A stretch of DNA of 35,455 bases from CAYFLR01 sp964343805 (GCA_964343805.1 CAYFLR010000062.1:1-35455), one strand, 5' to 3'. Shown: positions 7,343 to 15,919, counted from the stretch's first letter. The notes: generated from the sequence alone by a model not told the origin. Translations and numbers: made by a program.

Positions 7343-9380
7343 CTATGCAATCACTGGTTCTAATACAATGGCGCTTCTCATGGGCAGGTAAAGGGAAACT
7401 TTACCGTGAGACATTATTTCCTCTTTTTTGGCAATGTTTGTGTGAGTTTGACCATCAGGAACGCGATCAAAGCCTCCGTAATCACCTAAATCTGTATTAA
7501 ATATTTGGTTATATTCAGTGTGCCTCGCATTAATTTGATAGTCTACGAAAGAGCGAACCGGATCAAAGTTGAGCACAAACAACAACTCACCTCTTTCAAA
7601 TGCGATCACATGATCATCCACATGTACATAGGATAAGAGAGGATCAGAGGCTTGCAACAATCGATACTTTTGAATAAACTGCAGCATATCGTAATCGAAT
7701 TGAGACATGTATTTATAGCACAGCTCTTCCGAATCCACTAGACTCCACTGACGCCTGGCATAGTGATAGGACCAGCCGTTACCATCTCTGGGAAAGTCCA
7801 CCCACTCTGGGTGCCCAAATTCATTACCCATAAAATTCAGATATCCACCATTGGCAGTACAAAGAGTGATAAAGCGGATAAGTTTATGAAGAGATAAACC
7901 ACGATCTACAATCAAATTACGGTGATCAACATGCATATTGGTATACATATCTTTACCTATAAGACGGAACATGATGGTCTTATCCCCAACTAAAGCTTGG
8001 TCATGAGACTCAACATAGCTGATCACCCTCTCTTCCACTCGACGATTAGTGAGCTCATGCCAGATAGATTCCATATGCCAATCTTCATCTCTAACATCTT
8101 GAGTCAACTTAATCCAATAATCGGGCAGTCCCATTCCCAGTCGGTAATCAAAACCAATGCCACCATCCAAAGTGGAAGCCGCCATACCAGGCATACCGCT
8201 CACATCTTCTGCAATGGTTATAGCAGAGGGTTTAACTTGGTGAATGAGTTTATTCGCTAAAGATAAATAAGTCACCGCCTCTTGATCAAGATCATCATTG
8301 AAATAATCATCATAGCTCATAAATATCCGGCTGAGACCATGATGATGATAAATCATGCTAGTGACACCGTCGAACCTGAAGCCATCAAAGTTAAACTCCT
8401 CTAACCAATACTTGCAGTTGGATAAGAGAAAGTGAAGAACTTCTTTCTTCCCATAGTCAAAGCACATGGTATCCCAAGCAGAGTGATAACCTTTATTCCC
8501 TTCATGGAAATACTGATAAGAAGTTCCATCAAAACGGGCCAATCCCTCTGTTTCATTTTTCACTGCATGAGAGTGAACAATATCCATAATAACAGCTAGA
8601 CCAGCAGCATGAGCCTCATCAATAAGTTGCTTAAGCTCATCAGGGGTTCCAAACCTCGAAGAAGGAGCAAAAAAGCTAGACACTTGATAACCAAAAGAGC
8701 CATAAAAAGGGTGCTCTTGTACAGCCATAATCTGAATAGTGTTATAACCAGACTTAATGACTCTAGGGAGTACATTCTCCCTGAATTCATTATAAGAGCT
8801 GACTTTTCCATCTTCTTGAGCCATTCCTATATGGGCTTCATATATGAGAGGAGGATTCTTAATAGAGGGTGAAGAGTGTTTGAATTCATAAGGCTGTTCT
8901 GGTTGCCAAACCCGTGAGCAGAATAACTTATTACCATCATCTTGAGTCACATATCTCGCATAAGAAGGGATTCTCTCACCAGACCCTTCAGGCCACCTTA
9001 CTTTTATTTTGTAAAAGTCATTGTGTTGCAAAGTATCTAGAGGAAGTCGAATCTCAAAGTTTCCCACTTCATCCTGCCTTTGAAGCTTAAATTCTGGATG
9101 TTCTTCCCACCCACTAAACTCCNNNNNNNNNNCCTAGCAGATAGATTTCAGTGGCATGAGGAGCCCATTCACGAAAAACCCACTCTCCCTTTTCCTGGTG
9201 TAAACCGTAAAATAGATATCCATTACTGAAAGCAGATAAGCTCTCACTGTCACTGAGCAGTCTTTGTTCAGCGACTCTGACCTGATCTATACGGTTTTGG
9301 ATCCAAGTAGCAAAGGGACGTAAAAAAGCATCTTGCTCAACAATAACTGGCAGTTTTTCTGCTAATGGTTCTTTATCCAC
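7343..9380 (-). CDS. glgB: 1,4-alpha-glucan branching enzyme, eukaryote-like GH13 type (interrupted by N gap)
   Basis: Forms alpha-1,6 branches in glycogen. If the ten Ns at 9123-9132 are dropped, the two halves join in frame and give about 675 residues, with the CBM48-type junction reading LLGEFSGW as expected. GH13 motifs (numbered on that joined chain): GFRFDGV with nucleophile Asp334, ITIAEDVSGMP with acid Glu388, and ESHDQALVG with Asp457; MGNEFGHPEW and SYHYARRQW follow. The wording EAHIGMAQEDGKVSSY, SSFFAPSSRFGTPDEL and MDIVHSHAVKN is the animal/plant branching-enzyme type and not the E. coli GlgB type. It starts with GTG two bases after the glycogen synthase stop, with AAAGGGG as ribosome site, so the two are co-translated. 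The start Val is read as Met. Confidence 0.93.
9123..9132. other. Assembly gap (10 N)
   Basis: Ten Ns in glgB. Deleting them joins CTAGG and GGAGTTT into Leu-Gly-Glu-Phe, in frame and as expected for the family, so probably no bases are missing. Confidence 0.95.
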
Positions 9381-9382
9381 AA

Positions 9383-11251
9383 TTAGTAACCCCTTTGAAA
9401 GGCTAAACGATAAGCTAAATCATAGTACATTGTGACTTTGGACCAATCAAAAGTCACCGAAGAACTCTCAGCTCGGTTTCTCATTGTACTTCTTTCACGA
9501 CGAGACTTTTGCATAAAGGCAAATAGATAATTCGCTAATTGATCAGCAGCTTCCTCATAGCTTTGATTTCTTCTATTTACTACATAAACACCCCTATCAA
9601 CAGGGGCTGACATGGTACGCATTACAAAATCACCAAAGCCAGAAAGATCACTTGTAATGGCTGGAACACCACTGGCAATACATTCGAGTGGTGTGTATCC
9701 CCACGGCTCATAATAACTCGGAAAAATACCGAGATCGCACCCTCTAACAAATTGACCATACTCCATTCCTAATAAGGGCTCCATGGGGGAAATAAAATCA
9801 GGGTGATAGACTATTTTGACTCGATCCTCGGGGCGATTCACCATGCCTGAGGTTCTTAGGAAACTTAAAATTTCATCATCAGCATCATTGACCAAATTAT
9901 GAGTGATAACCGGAGGGAGACTATCAGATTGCCATGATTGAATGGTTCGACGAAGCCTCATCCACCAATATTCATCTACATAATCACCTAAATTAGCCAA
10001 CTTAGGCTCTTTATGCAGGGCAGTTTGAAAAAAGAGGTTCTCACCAATCTGTTTTTGAATAGCTTTACAGGTTTGACGAATTTCTTCCATCACCGCTCTG
10101 TTTTTCATTACCTGAGGATTAATACTGGTGTAAGGCTGTCGGGTTACAAAAAACACCACGATGGTTTTTTCTTCACCTTGTTGCTTTAGACGCCAATTAA
10201 GCCGTGCTAAGGCTTCTAAAGTGAGGTCAAAGCCTTTGTTCCTATATTCAAATCTCCCTGAGGTAAAAAAGTAGAGAGTGTTCTCTAGATCAAAAGAGTA
10301 ACTTTGGAAAAAATGACCCATCACAAATTGATGGATTTTTCTCTTGAATTCATAATGCAGATTTTGAAACTCATACAGTTTCGAATAGCGATCAATGTTA
10401 ATACCATTGGGCAAGATAACATCCGGTTTACGCCCAATAAGGTGTTTACATTCCACCCCGGTTAATTCACTGACCGTAGTGAAAACATGGGCTCCGTGGG
10501 CAGCGGCTCGCTCCATTCGAACGATGGGGTCTATATTGAAATGAACGGATTCATCTTCCCATTTATAAAAGGGAAGCCGGTAGTAAAACTCGGTATCGTT
10601 CATAGCGATATACCGCCCCAGCATGGTGGCATGAGTAGTAAAAACAGTTGTGACCGGTAGATTTTTCTTTCTAATAAGAGGTATAGCAACTCCCGCCATC
10701 CACTCATGAAAATGAGTAATAATTTTGCGGGGGACACCTTCCTGCTGGATTAATTCATTAAGGAAAAGGTGAAAAAGGTAGCCAAAAGCCGACACTTGAT
10801 CGATGAGATCGTCTCCACCATCCGATTCGATTCCATGATCATTCCAAAGCTCATATTTGATGTCGTGTAAGTCACTAAAGATGGAAAAGGGATTGAATAA
10901 TATCACTCGAGGACGCCCAGCTATAAGCCAACGCCCATAGCGCACCTCATACCCTCGCTCATTCAGTCTTTTTACGGCTAACCCAATGGGATCATTGTAG
11001 TGGTGACTCTCTTCAAATTCAGATTCTACATTCTTAGTGAGATAAGGTCCCACTAGACAGTAATGATCACCCCATTTTTCCACCATACTGGCCGCTTTAG
11101 TACGGATCACAGTATGAATCCCTCCCACCTGGTTACAAACTTCCCAGGCAGACTCTAAAAGAATAGATTCGGATCTATTTCTGCGGGTGATATATTGCCG
11201 TCTTGATTTTCTAGTCTTATTTCCTTTGGTTCCACTTCCATTTGAAGCCAT
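9383..11251 (-). CDS. Glycogen synthase, GT3 family (animal/fungal type)
   Basis: The 622-residue enzyme extends alpha-1,4-glucan chains; GT3 members use UDP-glucose, unlike GlgA (GT5, ADP-glucose). The N-terminal signature SAWEVCNQVGGIHTVIRTKA (34-53) is the GT3 hallmark. FHEW (181-184) and TTHAT (205-209) form part of the donor/acceptor cleft, and the retaining-transferase ExxxxxxxE motif is YEPWGYTPLE with Glu515 and Glu523. The C terminus has SRRERSTMRNRAE (583-595), resembling the arginine helix through which eukaryotic GT3 enzymes sense glucose-6-phosphate. Residues 1-28 are basic and probably disordered. The gene overlaps none of its neighbours but sits 2 bp before glgB, and no glgC was found in the window, consistent with UDP-glucose use. 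A GT5 enzyme is ruled out by the motifs. Confidence 0.93.
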   Translation of the reverse strand: MASNGSGTKGNKTRKSRRQYITRRNRSESILLESAWEVCNQVGGIHTVIRTKAASMVEKWGDHYCLVGPYLTKNVESEFEESHHYNDPIGLAVKRLNERGYEVRYGRWLIAGRPRVILFNPFSIFSDLHDIKYELWNDHGIESDGGDDLIDQVSAFGYLFHLFLNELIQQEGVPRKIITHFHEWMAGVAIPLIRKKNLPVTTVFTTHATMLGRYIAMNDTEFYYRLPFYKWEDESVHFNIDPIVRMERAAAHGAHVFTTVSELTGVECKHLIGRKPDVILPNGINIDRYSKLYEFQNLHYEFKRKIHQFVMGHFFQSYSFDLENTLYFFTSGRFEYRNKGFDLTLEALARLNWRLKQQGEEKTIVVFFVTRQPYTSINPQVMKNRAVMEEIRQTCKAIQKQIGENLFFQTALHKEPKLANLGDYVDEYWWMRLRRTIQSWQSDSLPPVITHNLVNDADDEILSFLRTSGMVNRPEDRVKIVYHPDFISPMEPLLGMEYGQFVRGCDLGIFPSYYEPWGYTPLECIASGVPAITSDLSGFGDFVMRTMSAPVDRGVYVVNRRNQSYEEAADQLANYLFAFMQKSRRERSTMRNRAESSSVTFDWSKVTMYYDLAYRLAFQRGY

Positions 11252-11343
11252 AGTACATTTCCAGTCAAATCATTAAACCGAGAATTTACACCAGATCTTC
11301 TGGCCGTCTCTACTTTTGTGACCATAATGATACACGGAAAAAA

Positions 11344-12330
11344 TTATTTATGCGAATAAATTTGATAATGAATTGCAGTGACCAAAGCTTTCCGAATCAA
11401 TTTCCAGTAGGTATGAGCTTTATGGGCCCCCGAAGTGGGAAGTTCTAATGTGTAAGTGGGAATATTTCGTTCTTTTGCCGCATAGTTTCCTAATGAACCT
11501 GGATAAACACGGAAATTTATCAAGGGGTAATTATTGCTCTTACGACTCATTTGCAGTGCCACATCCCGTGACTTGGCAAAAACCGTTTGAAAATAATAAC
11601 CATCGGGTTCGTCCCCTCTTTTCACACCGGTAGGAGCATCAATATCCAGCCAACCAAAGGGGGAGTGAATAGTAATTATTTTATCTGGCTTAAAACGATC
11701 AATGAGCATCATCTGAAACTGAGTTTCAATTTCACTTCCTGCTTTATGCCCTGGGAATTTCCTTTTATCAGAATTGTATTTTGTTTTCCAAGAAGATAAA
11801 GCCAACTTTTCAAAGTCAGAGGTAGGAAAGTTTCGATTGATATCAACTCCATTGGAGTTTTGACGAGTGGGTGGATCTGCAAAAAATGAATCTGGATTAA
11901 CTAAAGGAGCTATCACCACTCGAGTCTTTTTATAATCCTTTCGATTATCAAAAAGCACATCTCTCACCATATGAATACACTGGTAAATAGAGGGTAACTC
12001 ATCTCCATGTACTCCACATAAAAACAGAGTGGTGGTTAGCACTGGCTCAAATTTAAAATCTTTATAGACGAGAGGGTAACCCTTAGGGGATATAAACTTC
12101 TCATCCCAAGTCCACGTTTTGGGGTTACAGATAATCCGCCCCCAATAATACTCTTTGATTCTGGCATTCAGTTTGCCACAGAAATTCTTCATAACCTCTT
12201 GAGAAGACTTGGGCTGAGCTACCTGCTTTGTCTCCTCAGCGAATGATACCGATGAAAACAGAGTAAGAAAAATAAGACAATAGAGCAAAGAAATTGCATT
12301 TCTCGGACAAATTTTATGCGCTGATATCAT
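11344..12330 (-). CDS. Exported M14-family zinc carboxypeptidase/amidase (MpaA-like)
   Basis: The 328-residue product has a signal peptide (about 1-31, SVSFA). The M14 zinc site is visible: HxxE in CGVHGDELPS (His108, Glu111) and His222 in TIHSPFGW. Substrate-binding Arg/Asn are in GVDINRNFP (161-169), and the probable general base is Glu296 in YTLELP. This arrangement fits the succinylglutamate-desuccinylase/murein-tripeptide-amidase branch of M14, which trims peptidoglycan peptides or acylated amino acids. An exported form suggests action on wall peptides in the periplasm. It is 92 bp upstream of the glycogen synthase gene on the same strand; co-transcription is possible but there is no obvious functional link. 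Confidence 0.82.
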   Translation of the reverse strand: MISAHKICPRNAISLLYCLIFLTLFSSVSFAEETKQVAQPKSSQEVMKNFCGKLNARIKEYYWGRIICNPKTWTWDEKFISPKGYPLVYKDFKFEPVLTTTLFLCGVHGDELPSIYQCIHMVRDVLFDNRKDYKKTRVVIAPLVNPDSFFADPPTRQNSNGVDINRNFPTSDFEKLALSSWKTKYNSDKRKFPGHKAGSEIETQFQMMLIDRFKPDKIITIHSPFGWLDIDAPTGVKRGDEPDGYYFQTVFAKSRDVALQMSRKSNNYPLINFRVYPGSLGNYAAKERNIPTYTLELPTSGAHKAHTYWKLIRKALVTAIHYQIYSHK

Positions 12331-12420
12331 AGAACATGCATTTATTTTAAGTTAAACAATTAGTTAAGGTACGGAAGTACCATTTTCCCTAACCTCAGTC
12401 AAGCAGATCTGTATTTGCGA

Positions 12421-14397
12421 CTAATTACTCCCTGCAAGTAATTGCTCTTTGAGAAAGTCCACAAACTTCTTTTTGCCAAAGGGTTTGGTAAGTAGAATTC
12501 CCCCCAATGCCACCGCCTTTTGTACTTTCTCATTATTCTCTTCACATCCGGTACATAAAATAATTGGAGTGGTTGGGCTATGCTCTTTAATTTTTATTAA
12601 AATATCTAAGCCAGAAACTTCTGGCATCTTCATATCAGTCACAACTAAATCAAAAGTTTCTCTGGCAACCACTTCTAATGCATAGGGTGGATCAGTAATC
12701 AAGGTTGTAGTAAACTCATCCGTTAGGTACTTTGTAAGAACTTGTCCTACCGGCTGTTCGTCTTCTACAATTAAAACCTTGGGCTTATTTTTTATCGAAA
12801 GGGGCTCTTTCTCTTTCACCACCTCTTGTTTTTGAAACTCCCAAAGTTCCTCTTTTGATACTTTTGCCAAAGGAAAGGTGAGAGTAAAGGTAACACCTTT
12901 GCCCTCACTACTTTCACAGCTTATGTGACCTTGATGCTTTTCAACAATACTGTGAGTTATAGACATTCCGAGACCGGTCCCTTTGCCACTCTCTTTGGTA
13001 GTAAAAAAGGGCTCGAAAATATGATCGAGATGCTCCTTACTGATGCCTACACCATTATCTTTATAAAGAATCTCTATCTGCCCCTGCCTCTCTTTGGTGC
13101 TGATATGGATTTCTTTTTGACGATCATCTGCCACCTCTTCAAAGGCATCCCGACTATTGGAAATGAGGTTCTGAAAAACACTTTCTAGCTGAGTGGCGTC
13201 GCCCATAATTGGACTCCGTTTTTCACTCAGCTGCAAATTGAGGGCTATTTTTTTCAAAGAGAGCTGTTTATCTAACAGCACCAGAGAATTTTCTAAGCAT
13301 TGGTTTAAATCCAATAACTTTTTATCCTCTGCCTTGCTCTGGCGGGAAAAAACTCGCAGATGGTTAATAATTTTTTTCATGCGGTGAGCTGCTTCTGTAA
13401 TTTTACGAGCATCTTCCACCATATCTTGCGGGTCATCTTCATCAGATTCGATCAGCTCCGCATAACCCAAGACGATCTCTAAGGGATTATTAAGCTCATG
13501 AGCCACACCCGATGCCAGGGTTTCAATGGAGGCAAGTTTAGCCGATTGAATCAGCTGAAGCTGCATATTCTGCTTCTCTTCTTCGTTTTTTTTCTGTGCT
13601 GTGAGATCGCGAATGGTGGCCATTACATTCCATTTACCATGAATCTGAACCCCTGAGGGAGAGAGTTCTGCTGGAAAGCTCTCACCATTTTTACGCTTGG
13701 CAGTCACCTCATGCAGCTTGCCAAATATATCCAACTCCCCCGTTTTTTGAAAACTTCCCCAGTTTTTTTGAAATTTAATACGAAAGTCGCGGGGCATGAT
13801 CCACTTCCAGGGCTGAGCATCATCCTTATCTTGGATATTTAACCCAAACATATCTTGAGCTGCCTGATTGAGATAGGTGATCGTTTTCCCTTCGTCTACC
13901 AGCATAATGCCGTCTTTAGCGGCTTCAGTGATTGATCTAAACTTCTCTTCACTTTCATGAATTTCCCGTTTAAATCGATCTTCCTCTTCTTTGAGCTGCT
14001 TTTGACTGGAGATAATCTCTAACTGACTATGGACTCGTGCCAACAGCTCATCGGGAATGATCGGTTTAGGAATATAATCGGCGGCTCCCAAATTAAAAGC
14101 TCTGATTATTTCACGCGGCTCTTTAATAGAAGTGAGAAAGAGCACCGGAGTATTTTTTAATAGAGGGTCAGCTTTGATAGCTTCGCAAACCTGTAATCCG
14201 GAAATCTCAGGCATGACAATATCTAATAAGATGAGATCCACCGGCTGTTTTTTTAATTCACTAATGGCATTCTTTGGCTCGGGAATACATTTTACCCGAT
14301 ACTCTTTGGTCTTGAGAATTTTCTCAATCATGGGCAGCAGAAAGAGATCATCGTCAATCGTGGCAATCAAAGGGTTTTCTTGGGATGAATTGGTCAT
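12421..14397 (-). CDS. Hybrid histidine kinase, REC-PAS-HisKA-HATPase-REC
   Basis: A 658-residue cytoplasmic kinase with no membrane segments. Domains in order: receiver 1 (about 9-128, acidic pocket DDD 15-17, phospho-acceptor Asp59, KP at 111-112), a short coiled coil (130-152), PAS (about 150-265), HisKA with His300 in GVAHELNNP, HATPase with N box (410-420), DNGVGI (447-452) and GTGLGM (473-478), and receiver 2 (about 539-655, Asp588 in VVTDMKMP, Lys638). It would autophosphorylate at His300 and relay to one or both receivers. The start is supported by GAAAGGAAAA just before the ATG. It is divergent from imuB across a 310-bp regulatory region. The output partner is unknown; no DNA-binding domain is present. 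Confidence 0.92.
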   Translation of the reverse strand: MTNSSQENPLIATIDDDLFLLPMIEKILKTKEYRVKCIPEPKNAISELKKQPVDLILLDIVMPEISGLQVCEAIKADPLLKNTPVLFLTSIKEPREIIRAFNLGAADYIPKPIIPDELLARVHSQLEIISSQKQLKEEEDRFKREIHESEEKFRSITEAAKDGIMLVDEGKTITYLNQAAQDMFGLNIQDKDDAQPWKWIMPRDFRIKFQKNWGSFQKTGELDIFGKLHEVTAKRKNGESFPAELSPSGVQIHGKWNVMATIRDLTAQKKNEEEKQNMQLQLIQSAKLASIETLASGVAHELNNPLEIVLGYAELIESDEDDPQDMVEDARKITEAAHRMKKIINHLRVFSRQSKAEDKKLLDLNQCLENSLVLLDKQLSLKKIALNLQLSEKRSPIMGDATQLESVFQNLISNSRDAFEEVADDRQKEIHISTKERQGQIEILYKDNGVGISKEHLDHIFEPFFTTKESGKGTGLGMSITHSIVEKHQGHISCESSEGKGVTFTLTFPLAKVSKEELWEFQKQEVVKEKEPLSIKNKPKVLIVEDEQPVGQVLTKYLTDEFTTTLITDPPYALEVVARETFDLVVTDMKMPEVSGLDILIKIKEHSPTTPIILCTGCEENNEKVQKAVALGGILLTKPFGKKKFVDFLKEQLLAGSN

Positions 14398-14413
14398 ATT
14401 TTCCTTTCTTCAG

Positions 14414-14430
14414 CCTGGAATTTATCCGGG
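14414..14430 (-). other. Small GC-rich hairpin in the kinase 5' leader
   Basis: CCTGGA and TCCGGG (one G-T pair) flank a 5-base ATTTA loop, directly upstream of the kinase ribosome-binding site. It could modulate translation of the kinase, but a six-pair stem can occur by chance. Confidence 0.25.
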
Positions 14431-14493
14431 AATGAGTTGTCTTCCTATGATACCACCAATCACCTGCAAAAATGTACCAAAAAAATTAAGAAC

Positions 14494-14662
14494 TTAAACC
14501 TGGATCCTCAGAACTTTTGGAAAAGTAGTCGGTAATCATTGCCCACCAAAGGTTTCACAAAAATCCTCGAATCACCCCGGTGAATCTGCAATTTTTGTAA
14601 AACCTTTGAAGCACAAGCATCACCAACTTCTAGATCCAAAAGTTCTGAGGATCCAGGATTAA
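14494..14662. repeat. 169-bp imperfect palindrome (MITE/REP-like or structured RNA)
   Basis: The two outer arms are perfect 22-bp inverted copies (14499-14520 and 14636-14657), extended by TTAA beyond one mismatch. The whole stretch is symmetric about 14578: an inner pair AAAGGTTT/AAACCTTT with ACAAAAAT/ATTTTTGT, and a core TCACC-CC-GGTGA. Between the outer and inner arms the copies are diverged. Most transition differences become G-U pairs if the minus strand is read as RNA, and only one goes the other way. It lies between divergent genes and ends 10 bp before the imuB promoter. Candidates are a MITE or BIME-type element mobilised in trans, or a structured RNA. No transposase is attached. 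Confidence 0.8.
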
Positions 14663-14672
14663 ATATCCACCA

Positions 14673-14701
14673 TTGACTTACGCATAATTTACGCATATGA
14701 T
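14673..14701 (+). promoter_or_regulatory. imuB-dnaE2 promoter with direct-repeat operator
   Basis: TTGACT (14673-14678), 17 bp, TATGAT (14696-14701) make a near-consensus vegetative promoter. Two identical TTACGCAT octamers (14678-14685 and 14689-14696), 11 bp apart on the same face of the helix, fill the spacer and touch both boxes, an ideal position for a repressor. The TTAC-N7-TTAC spacing is the same as the direct-repeat GTTC-N7-GTTC SOS box of Alphaproteobacteria, although the bases differ. Initiation about 7 bp after the -10 box falls on the imuB ATG (14708), so the mRNA may be leaderless; no Shine-Dalgarno sequence is visible. Confidence 0.65.
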
Positions 14702-14707
14702 TTATTT

Positions 14708-15919
14708 ATGGATACAACACAACGCTCCATTTTATATCTCAATATTCCCACTTTTTCCATTTCGGTGGAAAGATCTTTAACGCCCACTCTGCGCGATCGG
14801 CCCACTGCCATTGCCCCTCTCTTCTCTGATCGGGCCTTGATTTGGGAATCTTCTAGCGAAGCCAAAGCCATGGGAATTAAAAAAGGAATGCCGGTGGCTC
14901 TCGCCACTCGAAAATGCAAAGATTTGCAAATCTTAGAACCCAAACCAGAACTCTATCAACAGGCTAGCAATAAAGTAGAGAGCCTTATTAAGAAGGTTTC
15001 TCCCAGCTTTGAGCGAGATAAACTCGGGCATCTCTACATTGATTTTACCGGACTTCACAAGCTGCATGGCGCCGAAAAAGACCTCAGTTTACGTTTGCAA
15101 AAACATTTAAAAAAGCACTACTCACTGGAGTCTTCTTTAGGTATCGCCTTTAATAAGTTAGTTTCTAAAATCGCTGCTAAATCAGCTACCCCCAGCCTCG
15201 ACATACTACATATTTTTGAAGGCAGTGAATCCACTTTCTTAAACCCTAAACCGGTCCAGGTTCTGCCGATTGTTCATCAAATGGAAAAAACAATTCTGAA
15301 AAAAGGGCTGGATAACTGGTTTACCGATTTAAATATTCACCATGTTTCTGACATCGTCCAGTTAGGAGTCCCCCTTCTCTCTGTCATTTTTGGAAAAGAA
15401 GCTCCTATCATGTATCAAATGGCACTAGGTCAAGACACGACTCCTATTTATCAACCGAAACAAAAGCCCTCTATCATTGAAGAGCAAATTTTACAACAAG
15501 ACACCAATCATAGCTCTATTTTAAGATCTCATCTCAGAACCCTCACCGAGCAAGCCCTCTTTCGACTGAGAAGCAAAGGGGCCACCACCAAGCAAATCTT
15601 ACTCTATCTCCGTTTTAGTGACCTGAAACACACCCAAAGTACTTTCACCCTTCCCGAGCCAACCAGCCATTCCAAGGAGGTGTATCAAGCGGTGTGTCAT
15701 TTACTCAAAAAGATTTTAAAAAGACGCACTCGCGTGCGTTTCATCGCACTCCAACTTCGACAGCTCTCTTTTCTTGGAGTGCAGCTCTCCCTATTCAATA
15801 ATGAGACCCCACTGCATCTCACCACGGACAAGATCAAAAAACGATTTGGCGCTCATAAGTTAGTTTTTGCCAATGAACTCCAAACTCTCTCAGCCTCTCG
15901 CAAAAGCACCACCTCATGA
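14708..15919 (+). CDS. imuB: ImuB-like catalytically degenerate Y-family polymerase
   Basis: The 403-residue protein has the Y-family order (palm start ILYLNIPTFSISVE, fingers, palm end HLYIDFTG, helix-hairpin-helix, little finger) but lacks the polymerase carboxylates. DinB Asp8 aligns with Asn12, and DinB Asp103/Glu104 align with Gly107/His108. That is the signature of ImuB, the scaffold that tethers DnaE2 to the replication clamp during translesion synthesis. The C-terminal QLSLF (359-363) is a consensus beta-clamp-binding pentapeptide. The stop overlaps the dnaE2 start (ATGA), so the two are translationally coupled. No ImuA/SulA-like gene precedes it in this window. SOS-type control is suggested by the direct-repeat operator in its promoter. 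Confidence 0.85.
   Translation: MDTTQRSILYLNIPTFSISVERSLTPTLRDRPTAIAPLFSDRALIWESSSEAKAMGIKKGMPVALATRKCKDLQILEPKPELYQQASNKVESLIKKVSPSFERDKLGHLYIDFTGLHKLHGAEKDLSLRLQKHLKKHYSLESSLGIAFNKLVSKIAAKSATPSLDILHIFEGSESTFLNPKPVQVLPIVHQMEKTILKKGLDNWFTDLNIHHVSDIVQLGVPLLSVIFGKEAPIMYQMALGQDTTPIYQPKQKPSIIEEQILQQDTNHSSILRSHLRTLTEQALFRLRSKGATTKQILLYLRFSDLKHTQSTFTLPEPTSHSKEVYQAVCHLLKKILKRRTRVRFIALQLRQLSFLGVQLSLFNNETPLHLTTDKIKKRFGAHKLVFANELQTLSASRKSTTS

Noticed and set aside
9114..9380. Separate 88-residue gene upstream of a truncated branching enzyme
   Set aside because: It is the N-terminal part of glgB, split only by the ten Ns.
12368..12381. GGTAC-GGAA-GTACC hairpin as terminator of the hybrid kinase gene
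   Set aside because: A five-pair stem with no following T-run on the minus strand; too weak to call.
14494..14662. Integron attC site
   Set aside because: The palindrome lacks the GTTRRRY/RYYYAAC core sites at its ends and no cassette or integrase is near.
14508..14696. 62-codon open frame on the minus strand within the palindrome
   Set aside because: It is produced by the palindrome and the imuB promoter sequence, has no ribosome site and no recognisable domain; the symmetric structure explains the sequence better.
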